From: Strongylocentrotus purpuratus
Lineage: Eukaryota; Echinodermata; Echinoidea; Camarodonta; Strongylocentrotidae
Direction of reading: 5' to 3'
Length of the DNA: 64,000 bases
Assembly (NCBI RefSeq): GCF_000002235.5
Contig: NW_022145606.1
Location: 48,099,274-48,163,273 of the forward strand
This document shows, one piece after another, positions 1-10,652 of this stretch (its first letter is position 1; each line of letters starts with the position of its first letter). The position numbers and the translations under genes were made by a program. The notes beneath the pieces were generated by a model. It was not told the origin of the DNA. It made no database searches and was given only the letters and a program-made list of their open reading frames with translations.

Positions 1-15
1 CCTTTTGCTTGCCAG

Positions 16-2109
16 GGAACGGAATCTTCATTCAGCCACAGTAGTCTTAAAGCCGTCATCTCTGACCTCTTCTTCGCGGGGATGGAGACGACTACCACCA
101 CGCTCAAGTGGTTTATCCTCTACATGATGGCCTACCCCGAGGTCCAGTCACGTGTTCAAGCCGAGATGGATCAGGTGGTTGGAAGAGAGCGATTACCAGG
201 GTTGGACGATCGACAGAATCTTCCTTACACGTGTGCTGTGCTTATGGAGGTCAGTGGTGTATTGGCTTTAGTTTGCAGGTACAAACCCTGGTCAGTCGTA
301 AAAGAGAGGCTGCACTATAAGACTACCATATGTCATAGTTGCTCCCTATATTGACCCAACCAGTAGGTAGCTGGGCTAGGCTTCTCTCAAGGCACAATGA
401 TTTTTTGATAAAGTGTCAAATTAGGGTCTGTGCTTGCAGACTATATTTTGCCTTTGGAGAGGGAGAGATAATCCGACGAATATTTGTGGTTGACTGCGTG
501 AGTGTATGTGTCTGTCTGTGTTTTGGAGAAATCCACAAAATGAATATCGTAGGGCGTTGGCGAAGATATTAATCGTGTGTGTTGCACTGAATGTTTTCAG
601 ATTATAGAATTCGCAAAATGATTTTAAATAAAAAATATTCATATCTAAATTTACCAATATCAGTGGCGGATGCAAAGCCATAACCATTAAAAAAAAAATA
701 TCAAAATTTAATTTCCACGTGAAACTTGGTTACTGTTTATTAGTTACACCAATTTAGAATTTTCTGTTGATGTCGTATTTGTCTAAAGGTCCAGCGCAAG
801 GGGGCCGTGGTTGCAATGGGGGTGCCTCACATGGCTGCTGCTGACGTCACAATCAAAGGCTACACCATACCAAAGGGTACTATCATCTTTCCTAATATCT
901 TAAATGTGTTGAACAACAAGAACTTCTGGGACGACTCTGACGCCTTCACACCTGAGAGGTTTCTGAGTGATGATGGGACGTTGATCAAGAGAGAAGAGCT
1001 GATATTTTTCAGTACTGGTGAGCGCAATGGGTGGTAATCCCACCGCTGCCACCACTATAAATATAGGGTGGTATTCTGGAAAGCGGACTAACTTTAGTCC
1101 ATGGTTTAATCCTCCGACTAAATAAGGAATGCCAAGTGTCCATATGAATATATTTTGAATAATTTGATATGTCCCCAAATTACTATGATAACATAATTAT
1201 ACCATAGTTATATTGTTGTTTATTACTTATGTTATTACATTTTATTCTAATTTAGTGACAGATTAAATTATTCAAAAACATATTCATCTGGACACTTTAT
1301 TCCATACCTTGTCGGTGGATTCAACCATGGACTAAAGTTAGTCCGCTTTTGAGAATACCACCCAATATCTTTTATAATGGGCCTAATTATGAACATGTCA
1401 TTGTGTGTCACCGGAAATATTTGAATAAAAGTACGATATACATAATTATACAGGACGTCAGAGGTGCTGGGTGTTGTATAATTCATAAGTTGTATAATCT
1501 TCTATTATTAAATTTGGGCTGCGAGATGGTGTTTATTTTATTTTCTTATGTACCTCGAATCATTTTTTGTGATTCTCGCTTGCTCGCCAAATTTTCGAAA
1601 CTGGAGATTTCATATTCCGGCCAGAAATTCGGGGCCCTGTCGACATTGCGCTCTCTACGTCTTCATGGAAAGTAGAACTACATTTTCTTCAATGCTGAAC
1701 CGATGATCGTCATGATAATTTCCTTTTACCTTATTGATAACCCTTAGCTAATTTTGTCAATGCATTCCTATCTCGTTACTGCCCACTGTTATACAATTTC
1801 CACACAACTGCGCCAGGAGTGTCATTTTTGACAGACATGGCGCGTAATATGTTCACTATCATTATTGTTATTATTATTTCTAAAATTCTATTTTGTATTT
1901 TTTTTTCAGGTCGCCGTGTTTGTCTCGGAGAGCAACTAGCCCGGATGGAGACGTTCCTTGGTTTTACCAGCCTCCTTCACCGATTCACATTCAAGAAGCC
2001 AGACAACTCACCACCATTGTCCTTTAAGGCAGTCCTGGGAGGTACAAGAAGTAGCTTACCCTACCTCACCTGCGCTATTCCAAGGGATTCCACTGAAAAT
2101 GGTGCTTGA
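16..2109 (+). CDS. Cytochrome P450, CYP2-like (clan 2), 3' exons only
   Basis: These are the last three coding exons of a P450 whose 5' part lies left of the window: 16-249, 789-1017 and 1910-2109 (stop TGA), 220 residues in all. The product should be an ER-membrane haem-thiolate monooxygenase. Visible hallmarks are the I-helix AGMETT, ExxR split across the first intron (LME/VQR), PERF, and the haem loop FSTGRRVCLG with its Cys ligand. Exon lengths (234, 229, 200) and phases (0, 1) equal those of exons 5-7 of the complete paralogue at 41942-48811. Differences include Phe for Cys after the I-helix, Gln for Glu, Thr for Lys and a tail ending DSTENGA. All splice sites seen are canonical and no break is visible, so the visible part looks functional. 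Clan 2 is secure; the subfamily and substrate cannot be told. Confidence 0.93.
269..443 (+). mobile_element. hAT-like MITE in P450 intron, copy A only
   Basis: About 175 bp with terminal inverted repeats TAGTTTGCAGG and CTTGCAGACTA. It belongs to the same family as the elements at 2121, 5210, 9760, 10249, 48823, 54389 and 54861. In copy B the matching intron reads straight through from TTGGCTTT to GCCTTTGG (near 46912), so this is a filled site against an empty one. The flanking target duplication is too worn to read. It encodes no protein. Confidence 0.85.
1066..1363. mobile_element. Palindromic TIR element in P450 intron 6, copy A
   Basis: A roughly 300-bp element starts GGGTGGTATTC and ends GAATACCACCC. 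Its arms of about 100 bp are inverted copies sharing GCGGACTAACTTTAGTCCAT. It has no coding capacity. The same element sits at 47739-48038 in copy B, so it predates the duplication. The superfamily is not clear. Confidence 0.8.
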
Positions 2110-2120
2110 TTGATTTGTAT

Positions 2121-2306
2121 TAGTTTGCAGGCACAAATCCTAGTCAGTCGTAAAAGAGAGTATGCACTATACGACTACCATAGACCATGTAATATAGCTG
2201 TTCCTGACACCTACATTGACACAACCAGGTAGCTAGGCTAGGTTTCTCTCAAGGCACAATGATTTTTTGATAAAGTGTCAAATTAGGGTCTGTGCTTGCA
2301 GACTAG
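2121..2306 (+). mobile_element. hAT-like MITE just after P450 stop, copy A
   Basis: It starts TAGTTTGCAGGCAC and ends GCTTGCAGACTAG. It is flanked by near-identical 8-bp repeats (ATTTGTAT and ATTTGCAT), as expected for hAT insertion. It begins 12 bp after the P450 stop codon, so it probably lies in the 3' UTR. The orthologous copy is at 48823-49001. Confidence 0.85.
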
Positions 2307-2333
2307 ATTTGCATTGCTTTTATTTTTTCTTAC

Positions 2334-3252
2334 AGCCCCATGCACTGTACTACTTGTAGCTACTTGCTTCCCTCTATATAGAAAACAATGCCTAAGCGGT
2401 GACCATTGGTCCCCCATGCATTACGAAAAGCTCTCGTTAAAACTATACCCCACCACTATAGCACAGCAGTCAATGTAATCTGGTGGGGTAGCACTACCCC
2501 AGATTCGTTTCTCTCGTTAAAACTTTGTAATCTGGTGGGGTAGCATGCAATACCCAGTTTCGTTTCTCTCGTTAAAACTTTGAGAGAGCTACTACTATTA
2601 CACAGGCACCAATGGGAATCTGATGGGGTCTCACTACCCCACTTTCAATTCTCTCGTTAAAAACTTGGACAGAGCCTTGAGGCTCTGAGTGAGAGATTAA
2701 GATATTGGATTGCAGCTGGACTCTACATCATCTTACGTAATACTAGTGTAAACAAACTCTTACTGGGGTCTGCCTGAAAGGAAATGAGAAGTAGGAAATA
2801 AGTATTTTACTTGTTTTAAGATATTTTCATGTCCTAAAGTCACTAATAATTTAGATGAAGACCAAAATGAAAGTTCGAACGAAGCAAAATGACCCATAAT
2901 TGGCGATATAACAACAATTTTAACTCTGGCAGCGAACCCCTGCATGTGTCTCTTTCTCCCTTCTCCCTTCCTTTCCCCTTGTACCATGCTTATCTCTCTC
3001 TCGCTATCACCTCATCAAGGTCTCGGTGGGGGTGGATTACAGCGCTAGTGTTTACTTAGGGCTTATCACAATCTCAGCTCTAGTACAAGTAGAAATGGTG
3101 AAAGTCAAATGGGGGTTTCAATTTTAAACGACGAGTTTTCGTCATGATACTCTTTTTCTCATGTTAATGAGAGCTGAGTTGATGGGCTAGCCACCTGTCA
3201 GTGACCAAGCTGAGTGGTCTAATCCCTCCTGGCCAAACTAGACAGACGGGCT
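2334..3252. mobile_element. piggyBac-like MITE interrupted by a second element
   Basis: The outer ends AGCCCCA and ACGGGCT, with TTAA on the right, match the uninterrupted elements at 42370-42557 and 49030-49213. The left half runs to about 2422 and the right half resumes at 3143. The 720-bp insert between them is listed separately. It is non-coding. Confidence 0.75.
2423..3142. mobile_element. TIR element nested in a MITE, copy A only
   Basis: The left end begins ACGAAAAGCTCTCGTT and the right end is its imperfect inverse, ending in TTTTCGT. CATG is found on both sides. Copy B has no insert at this point (near 49108). Near the left end three degenerate repeats of about 60 bp each carry CTCTCGTTAAAACTT. 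No protein is encoded. It may be hAT-like, but the 8-bp duplication is imperfect. Confidence 0.7.
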
Positions 3253-3439
3253 TTAAAGTACAAAATGCCTTTATGCGTTCCAAACGGTAAAACTCAATTA
3301 GTGGTATTTTGTTTTTGAAGATCATCGCTTCCTTCGAGAAAAGTGTTTGACCTTTCTCTGTAGATCATTTTTCCACCAATCCGAGGAATCCATCACAAGG
3401 GATTATCAAAGGGACCCACGGCGTGAAGTCCTTTATGAG

Positions 3440-3915
3440 GGACTGTGAACATAGTTGATCTAATTAAAGAAAAACTTCAGTTCTGGTTTTTAAAAAAAGA
3501 ATTCTCACAGGATCAAATGAAACTTATACTGAATGTTGAAGATTACAAATAAATGTAATTTGCCAAACAATTTTCAATTGGTAGAAAATGTTTACTGGCT
3601 AAGTAATAAACATAGAGAGATAAGATTTCAAGGTAATAGTAAGCCCGACACCATTTTGTGTAGTCCCGTATACATCTTTCTGCGTACAGTGCTTGTTATT
3701 TTACCAAGACTGGGCCAAATTTATTATGATTGTGATGACTCCAGAACCTTGCAGTACACACCAATACTCACATGCTACATGATCAAATTGTTCTGATCCA
3801 TTCCAAACCTTTCCTTTTAAAATGTAATCGCATGACCAGAACTCAACTTTATCTTTAACTTCATGGACACAAGTGTAGTATAAGTTAAATCTTGAAATAT
3901 AACACACCTCTGAAA
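3440..3915. mobile_element. Interspersed repeat insertion, copy A only
   Basis: Copy B passes directly from GTGAAGTCCTTGATGA to AATTAGAATGG near 49398, so this block is inserted in A. It includes the repeat word TACATCTTTCTGCGTACAGT and the stretch around CCAGAACCTTGCAGTACACA. Both recur at 7300 (inverted), 22740, 26560 and 29040. It is a non-coding, degraded member of a dispersed family. Confidence 0.6.
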
Positions 3916-4033
3916 TCAGAACGGAAATCACATTTTAAAAGAGCAACCTTTTCTTTTCGCAACATAACGTTATTTTGTATCAATATATCTATTCGATTTC
4001 AGTGTTGGTATACATTAAGAAGACGCAAATTAA

Positions 4034-4652
4034 AGATACACTGTAGCTCATAAAGTTGGAATATTTTTATTTTACCCCAATTTATGGAATTATTTTTAAA
4101 AAAAACAGAAAATGCAATAAATTTTCAATAATTTTTTGCATTTTACCCCGGTCTCCAACATAAACAAATCCTCTGGACAGCCGTGCATTATGGCTCAAGG
4201 CATGGAAACACATACGATTTGTTTATGTTGGGAACAAAGGTAAAATGCAATAAATTATTGAAAACTTATTGCATTTTCTTTGTTTTTTATTTTATTTATG
4301 GAAACTGCCCCCTACCCTAGCCCCCGCTGCGTACAGTCATGATTCAGTGACAAAGCAATGGCCTCGTATCTGTGAGGCCCCAGGATCAAAACCGTGTCGA
4401 TGTGCTATATTAGTACCCTTTTGTGGAGCATTAATTCCCATTACTGTCATTTATGACTTAAGGGCGTAGGTCCCCTAGTTGATAAGCATAGTAGCATTCG
4501 AAAACTAATAGTCGTTATTTTTCCACATAAAGACATTTTCAAGCCCCCCCCCCCTTTTTTTTTTAGGGAAGTTCTAAATTAGTATTATCTTTTAAATGCC
4601 GTTTGAATTTAACCTTTTCATTGTTGAGGCCTGCAAATGGGACATAGTACCT
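4034..4652. mobile_element. piggyBac-like insertion at TTAA, copy A only
   Basis: The insert runs from AGATACACTG to CATAGTACCT and is bounded by TTAA on each side. Copy B has a single TTAA at the same place (AAATTAAAGGCTCG near 49514). Inside, 4110-4280 forms a long hairpin whose arms carry AATGCAATAAATTTTCAATA and its inverse. It is non-coding. Confidence 0.75.
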
Positions 4653-5054
4653 TTAAAGGCTCGTTTTTTCGCAACATTATGTTTTATTGTTTCGATATAT
4701 ATATATTTAATGTCAGTGTTTGTATAAATGGAGAAGACACAACGGCTCTTTCAGCTATATTTTTGTTAACAACGTTCAAATCTACATGCAACAAAGGTCC
4801 TTTACGAATTCACTGAGCTATCTATTATATAACAAAGCGTACTTGTAGTACATTTATGTCATCATAAAAATAAAATTGCCGAGGTTAACGGCGATCTTAC
4901 TGGACGATCGAGGCTTACTACGATCCTAATTATAATTGCTCAAGAACAGTCATAGTTTCGTATGTTAAATCAGAGAGTAATTAAGTGCACGTACTAAAAG
5001 TCTAATGATAATATATTCTACACAAAATAAGGTATAATTAATATTTCTGTCTAC

Positions 5055-5500
5055 TCCAGAATCTGGCCTATTTAATTTTGATCTCCACCGCACCAACGCT
5101 ACCTCCCCTTACTTAGGCCAAATTAAAAAAAAAAACATGTTTAGCGTCCTGTTCTTTCAAAAAGTAGGAAGGAGGAGGGCCCTTTTTTTTTTTCTTTCTT
5201 TCTTTCAAAATTGCAGGCACAAACCCTGGTCAGTCGTAAAAGAGAGTCTGCACTATAAGACTACCATAGGCGGTGTACAATAGCTGCTCATGATACAACC
5301 AGTGGGTAGCTGGGCTAGGCTTCTCTCAAGGCACAATAATTTTTTAATAATGTGTCAAATTATGGTCTGTGCTTGCAGACTTAAAGCCAAGGCTGGGCTG
5401 ATGAGCGTAAATATAAGTTTGTTGATAACGCCATCTTCGGCGGCATGAATCAATACGTGTGTATACTGTATAGAATATAAAGAACCAGGCAGATTCTGGA
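5055..5500. mobile_element. TIR element (CCAGAATCTGGCC ends) with nested MITE
   Basis: The ends TCCAGAATCTGG and CAGATTCTGGA are inverted. The same family occurs uninterrupted and shorter at 35405-35646, sharing GATCTCCACC, CACCAACGC and CGCCATCTTCGGCGG-like words. An hAT-like MITE is inserted within it (5210-5382), next to a CTTT-rich tract. Confidence 0.65.
5210..5382 (+). mobile_element. hAT-like MITE
   Basis: The body carries ACAAACCCTGGTCAGTCGTA and ends GTGCTTGCAGACT, like its relatives. The left end is worn (TTGCAGGCAC). It is nested in the TIR element at 5055-5500. Confidence 0.75.
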
Positions 5501-5732
5501 CTAATTACTGTCTAGCTTTGTCGGTGGCCTCGAAGAAATAATCAAGAGCTCTGTTCTATTAAATGGATCCATAACATACGACCAGCTGTGTGCTCTCTTT
5601 CTTTCATTAATTGTTTTTAAGCGTCTCTATGAATCACTCTCATAATTTTACATAATTACAAATATGGCATAATATTTAAAGAGTTTCTGAGAGCCATAGG
5701 CACAATAGCACATATATAAAGACGGATAAAGA

Positions 5733-6180
5733 TACAGAGACAATAGAGAGAGAGAGAGAGAGTGAGAAAGGGTGGTAGAGACACACAGAGAGGAGATAAA
5801 AAGAGTATTAAGACAGGGAGAAGGACGGAGAGGAAGACAGGGAGAAGGACGGAGAGGAAAAGAGAGGTACAGAGCGAGAGAGATGGGGTAGAGACAGACA
5901 GAGAGAAGAGAAAAGAGAAAGGGGAAAAAGAACGGAGAGTGAGAGAGTGAGAGAGGGAGAGAGGGAGAGAGAGACAAAAACAGAGGGATTGGGACAGACA
6001 GAGAGCAGAGAAAGAGAGGGAAAAGGACGGAGAGGATGATAGAGGGAGAGAGAGAGAGAGGGTTATGGACAGACAGAGAGGAGAGACAAGCAAAATTAGG
6101 GAGAGGGATGGAGAGGAAGAGAGAGTGAGAGAGAAATAAAGAAAGACTAAAAGAGACGGAGAGGAGGGGAGGGATAGGAA
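5733..6180. repeat. GA-rich low-complexity block, copy A
   Basis: About 450 bp of GAGA, GACAGA and GGACGGAGAGG words. The long reading frames across it (Ser/Leu/Pro-rich on -, Arg/Glu-rich on +) are composition artefacts. A shorter counterpart lies at 50031-50385. Confidence 0.9.
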
Positions 6181-6319
6181 CAAGTGGAGAGCGACAGACC
6201 CTATCTTACTCAGCTTTTTCATTTTTTTAGTTAATTGTTTTTTATCATATATTTGTATACACTGTAGTCTGATTTTCTTGTTTTTCTCTCTCCTTTTGGT
6301 CTTGTCTCACTTTTTCTTG

Positions 6320-6350
<31 letters not shown>

Positions 6351-6779
6351 TATTTCTCTCCTTCATTGTAATACTACGATATATCAATAGATTTGTAAGA
6401 CAGATTATTTTACTTATCAGTTAAACTCCATGCAATTTTTAATAAATAACTTTTCAATTCGATTCAAATCAATAAATTGTCTTTTTCAAAAGATGTTCAA
6501 TGTTTAAAGCAATGTGTGATTTTCACTCATCAAATCAATGATGAAAACAAAAAATCGACTAATTTGTGACAAAAGCAAAAAAAAAAATCTCACATGAATA
6601 ACACTTTTATTACATTCCATCACATGCATGTTATATTAATCAAATATTTGTTTCATGCAATAATAAAATTAGAAGACAAATTTGTCTTTGACACATTCAC
6701 ACCATTTTAAATGCATTTTGAGCTCTTTGTACATGTAACACTTGAACAAAAGAAAATCACACGATACATTTGGAGGAAT

Positions 6780-7020
6780 ACAATTTAAGGCAGTTGCACA
6801 TCACAATCATTAAACAAAACAGTCATCAAACAAATCAATCATCAAACAAACTTAAATAATAATCGAACAAAACAATCCTCAAACAGAACAATCCTCAAAC
6901 AAAATAATCATCAAACCAAAACAATTTATCAAACAAAATAATCATAAAACAAAACAATTAACAAACGTTATCAAACACAACAATAATCAAACATAACAAT
7001 CAATAAACGAAACAGTTATC
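6780..7020. repeat. Degenerate AAACAAAACAATCATC minisatellite, copy A
   Basis: About 240 bp of loosely repeated ATCAAACAAAACA words. Copy B holds the same sequence expanded to about 790 bp (51222-52010). Confidence 0.85.
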
Positions 7021-7200
7021 ACAACTCTCAAAAATTCATAATATTTTATTTTGTTCTGAGTATTCGTTCAAACTTTCCACAGTCTGCTGTGATTTTTCTT
7101 CCTAGTTTTAGAATTGTTTGCTAATAGGTTTTAAAAAATGCCTGTTAATTGGTGTTCACCTACTACCTTCACCCCTAATTGTTACGCCCTGATCTGTTAA

Positions 7201-7566
7201 AGGTAAAGACCAGTTATGGTCATGCGATTGCATTGTGAAAGAAACGTTGTGGAATCGATCAGAAAAGGTTGATCATCTAGCATCTAGCATCTGCAAGGTT
7301 CTGGAATCATCAAAATGATAAGAAATTTGGCCCATTCTTCGTAAAGTTACAAGCACTATACACAGATAGATGTATATGGGACTACCCTATATCTCTCACA
7401 GACCATGAGAGAAACAAATTTACCAAATATATGAATTAGTAGGCGGTTTCCCGGCAAATTTTTTATCATCATCTATTAGTCAAAACATATTCTTTCACAT
7501 GATTGGTAATGAGAGCTTCCATTTCATTTTTTGAAATTGGGGCGTTTCCAATACTGGTCTTTACCT
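7201..7566. mobile_element. piggyBac-like MITE at TTAA, copy A only
   Basis: A 366-bp element with inverted ends AGGTAAAGACCAGT and ACTGGTCTTTACCT is flanked by TTAA on both sides. Copy B holds the clean empty site CTGTTAACTT near 52186. This is the signature of piggyBac-type, TTAA-specific insertion. It has no coding capacity. Its interior shares words with the dispersed family at 3440, 22571, 26540 and 28845. Confidence 0.88.
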
Positions 7567-7679
7567 TTAACTTATTCGGTTTTACGTGCACGCGCACGGA
7601 CCGGTCCGTAATTTATTAATTTGTTCATCTCAGATTACAAGCCTCATCTGATGATCTTGCCTCCTCATAATTAATGTTG

Positions 7680-8055
7680 GCCTACAGTTCGAACGCTGGA
7701 TAGAAGGATTATAATAGAAAGGAGATAGTTTTTATGTCATGCACAGTGTCTTTGATAGCTGCAGCCATGTAAATTCAAGAATGTTGATATTTAATAAATT
7801 GCAAACTTCTTAAACTTCAAACGATCGACGGGGCCCAATGTGATGCGGCAGGAAAGACCGTGCACTCTCCGTGTGACCAGGCCCATCGTTCAGGCGATGC
7901 GGAGGAGCAATTATCCGCTGAAAGTTGGTGGTTTCTGAATGAGCGCATCGCAATATCTTGATAGTGATACAGTAAAGGGCATCGCGTCATTCGGGAATCT
8001 GGATCATAACACAGTTTTGGAATATTATTTGGATTATCATACAACGTCGAACATG
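7680..8055 (+). other. Exon-like leader unit 1, ending ATG/GTGAG (copy A)
   Basis: About 375 bp ends in an ATG (8053-8055) followed at once by a donor-like GTGAGA. It carries GTGATGCGGCAGGAAAGACC and GTTGGTGGTTTCTGAATGAG. A diverged tandem repeat of it follows at 8655-9003 and both recur in copy B. It could be a 5'-UTR exon with the start codon at the junction. No downstream protein is recognised, so the role is open. Confidence 0.4.
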
Positions 8056-8654
8056 GTGAGATTTGTTTGATTTATATTGTTGTAACGACATAGCCTACCT
8101 CAATGTACAATTGTTCATATTGTAGCATAAGATTTTAAAACTGCCATGAGCTGTATTTAATTATGAGCTACAAATCATATGTCCTGCGCTTGTATACTCT
8201 ACTTATAGTTTAGGACTAGCCTCGTCATCTCTCTGCTCGTTGTCTGCCCATGTCTCTCCTCAGCCCGACGTAGTTGCCATATTAGAGCTCTAACTTCGAC
8301 ACATTAGGCCTGGACCTAATAGAGGTACCAACAAATCCAATTTATTCATAGTATTTGACCTTCAAACTAATTTTCATTTGACTTATTGCGTCCTCTCATT
8401 TACACTCAACGAACATTGTCAATCGTGTGAACTGTTGAACTGCTGGGATGCATGTTCCCGTTTACAATTTTTTGGGTCTTTAAGCCTTTAATTTAATATT
8501 AGCCATTTTGAACATGATGTAGTTTATGATTTAGACAACAAACACACATGTATGTATGCACTATGTGTCAGTAAGCTTTCACACATGCAGTGTGTTAAGT
8601 CATCTCGGATTATAAGCCTGCCTGCCTCAGCTGATGATAGGGCTCCTCGATAAT

Positions 8655-9003
8655 TTAGCCTACAGCTCAAACGCTGATTAGAAAGTTGTTACTTAAAGGA
8701 GATGGATGTAGAGTGTCTTTATAGGCTGCATCCATTCAAGTTCAAGAATTTCGATGTGTAAAACATTGCCAACTTCTTAAACTTTACACGAGCCACCATT
8801 GTGATGCGGCAGGAAAGACCGTGCACTCTCTGCGTGTCCAGGCCTATCGTTCCGGCGATGCGGAGGATCAACTAGCCGCTCAATGTTGATGGTTTCTGAA
8901 TGAGCGCCTCGCATTATCTACATTGTATACACAGTGAAGGGCATCTTTTGGGATGAACACAGTTTGGGATTATTATTTGGATTATCACACAACGTTGATC
9001 ATG
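8655..9003 (+). other. Exon-like leader unit 2, ending ATG/GTGAG (copy A)
   Basis: A tandem diverged duplicate of unit 1, about 950 bp downstream, with the ATG at 9001-9003 followed by GTGAGA. The blocks GTGATGCGGCAGGAAAGACC and TTATTTGGATTATCA and the ATG/GT junction are kept, although the spacer changed. The orthologous unit is at 53305-53653. Confidence 0.4.
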
Positions 9004-9604
9004 GTGAGATTCGTTTGATATATATTTTTGTTGCAATGACCTGCATTCATGGGCTAATTATAAGACAGGTCTGATCATCTCTCTGCGCTCTCTCTCTCTC
9101 TCTCTCTCTCTCGGTCAAGTTACGTTATTAGCTCTCCTTCCACACTTACACCTTCTATGTGCATTACTATTTTTGAAGAATTATTCATAGTATTTGACCT
9201 TCAAACTCATTTTATATATGAATATAATAACCTCTCTTTTCTCAAACCTTTCTAATTTTTGCTGTGGTGTTTGACAGACAGACAGATATCCTTCAACTTG
9301 TGTTGTCTTTTCGCACTGAACATGCTGAATAACGTTTTTCTTTATATGTATAAATAACATACTAATCTTTGCGTGACACGAGAAGGGAAGTAAGTGCTCC
9401 TAGACCCACGCTTGATGTTAACATTTATGATTAACAAATTTTCATTTTTCTAGGCCTACAGATTTGAGCATATGTACCTAGTATATAGGACTTCCCGTAT
9501 GAGACCGGGAGAAAAAAAGAGAGAGCTCGAAAGACGGAGCTCAAGAGAGAGCCGGAGAGAAAGGGGGAGGGAGATAGAAAGGGGTGGGGTACATTAATTC
9601 AATA

Positions 9605-9716
9605 GGGACTTTTAGATTTGCGTGGACTGATACGTGTGACGTCCATTCAAGGCAGTGCATTAAAAGGACGTCGATCGTAGCAATCCCCATTGTCTTCGTG
9701 CGAATCTAAAAGTCCC
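9605..9716. mobile_element. mariner-like MITE, copy A
   Basis: 112 bp with inverted ends GGGACTTTTAGATT and AATCTAAAAGTCCC, flanked by TA on each side. Siblings lie at 36247-36357 and 54243-54345. The TA target fits the Tc1/mariner group. It is non-coding. Confidence 0.85.
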
Positions 9717-9759
9717 TAATGTTGATGTTCATCTTGCGCGCTCCTTCGTCCACAGATCC

Positions 9760-9945
9760 TAGTCTGCAAACACAGACCCTAATTTGACACTTTATCAAAA
9801 CAAATCATAGTGTATTGAGAGAAGCCTAGCCCAACTACCTACTGGTTGTGTCCTGTGTCAGGAGCAGCTATAGTACAAGGCCTATGGTAGTCTTATAGTG
9901 CAGACTCTTTTTTACGACTGACCAGGGTTTGTGCCTGCAAACTAC
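9760..9945 (-). mobile_element. hAT-like MITE with perfect 8-bp TSD, copy A
   Basis: It starts TAGTCTGCAAACACAGACCC and ends GTGCCTGCAAACTAC, flanked by ACAGATCC at 9752-9759 and 9946-9953. It is shared with copy B (54389-54574). Confidence 0.9.
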
Positions 9946-10248
9946 ACAGATCCCTGCGCCGCCTTTTTAGACTAGCCAGTGCTGTAAGTGAGATGATAAA
10001 CATTATGATTGTGCGAAACACGTGGAGTACAAATAAGCCTCGAGGCTGTGCGAAAACAGCTGATTGACATACCGCAGACATGTACATTCATTTTGTTTAC
10101 GCTGCGGTGCGTATCGAGAAACAATACGCTCTATGTCTTTGTACATGTGCGCGGCTTTGTGCATTCAGGGACTTGTGTATCCCGTCCACCTCCCTAGCCC
10201 TGGTTAACTTACACTCAAGGCAAATTGAATACATCACACGGAGCTAGG

Positions 10249-10652
10249 CTAGTCTGCAAGCACAAACCCTGGTCAGTCGTAAAAGAGAGTCCGCACTATA
10301 AGACTACCATAGGCCATGTACTGGAGCTGCTCCTGACAACCACACTATGAAACATGACGGACAATGAAAGAGGACAAAATATACAGTTACTCAGGTAGAC
10401 ACAGGAAAATCCCTCCACTGCTATTATGTAAAAATGAGTAAAACAGGTGAATATGCATGTGACACCTGTTCTACACATTTTTACATAATAGCAGTGAAGG
10501 GATGTTCCTATGTCTACCTGAGGAACTGTATATTTTGTCCTCTTTCTTTGTCCGTCATGTTCATAGTGCCAGTAGGTGGCTGGGCTAGGTTTCTTTCAAG
10601 GCACAATGATTTGTTGATGAAGTGTCAAATTAGGGTCTGTGCTTGCAGACTA
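10249..10652 (+). mobile_element. hAT-like MITE carrying a nested CACTA MITE
   Basis: The ends CTAGTCTGCAAGC and GCTTGCAGACTA are flanked by GAGCTAGG on both sides (10241-10248, 10653-10660). The element is split by a 226-bp insertion at 10343-10568. The orthologue in copy B (54861-55104) lacks that insertion. Confidence 0.9.
10343..10568. mobile_element. CACTA-like MITE, copy A only
   Basis: 226 bp beginning CACTATGAA and ending TTCATAGTG. It is nearly palindromic, with arms sharing CACTGCTATTATGTAAAAAT and its inverse. The 3-bp duplication CCA (10340-10342, 10569-10571) is single in copy B. CACTA termini with a 3-bp TSD fit the CMC/EnSpm superfamily. Confidence 0.88.

Noticed and set aside
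5648-6222. Ser/Leu/Pro-rich frame of 188 codons
   Set aside because: Translation of the GA/CT-rich low-complexity block; the same happens at 26904, 39926 and 49940.
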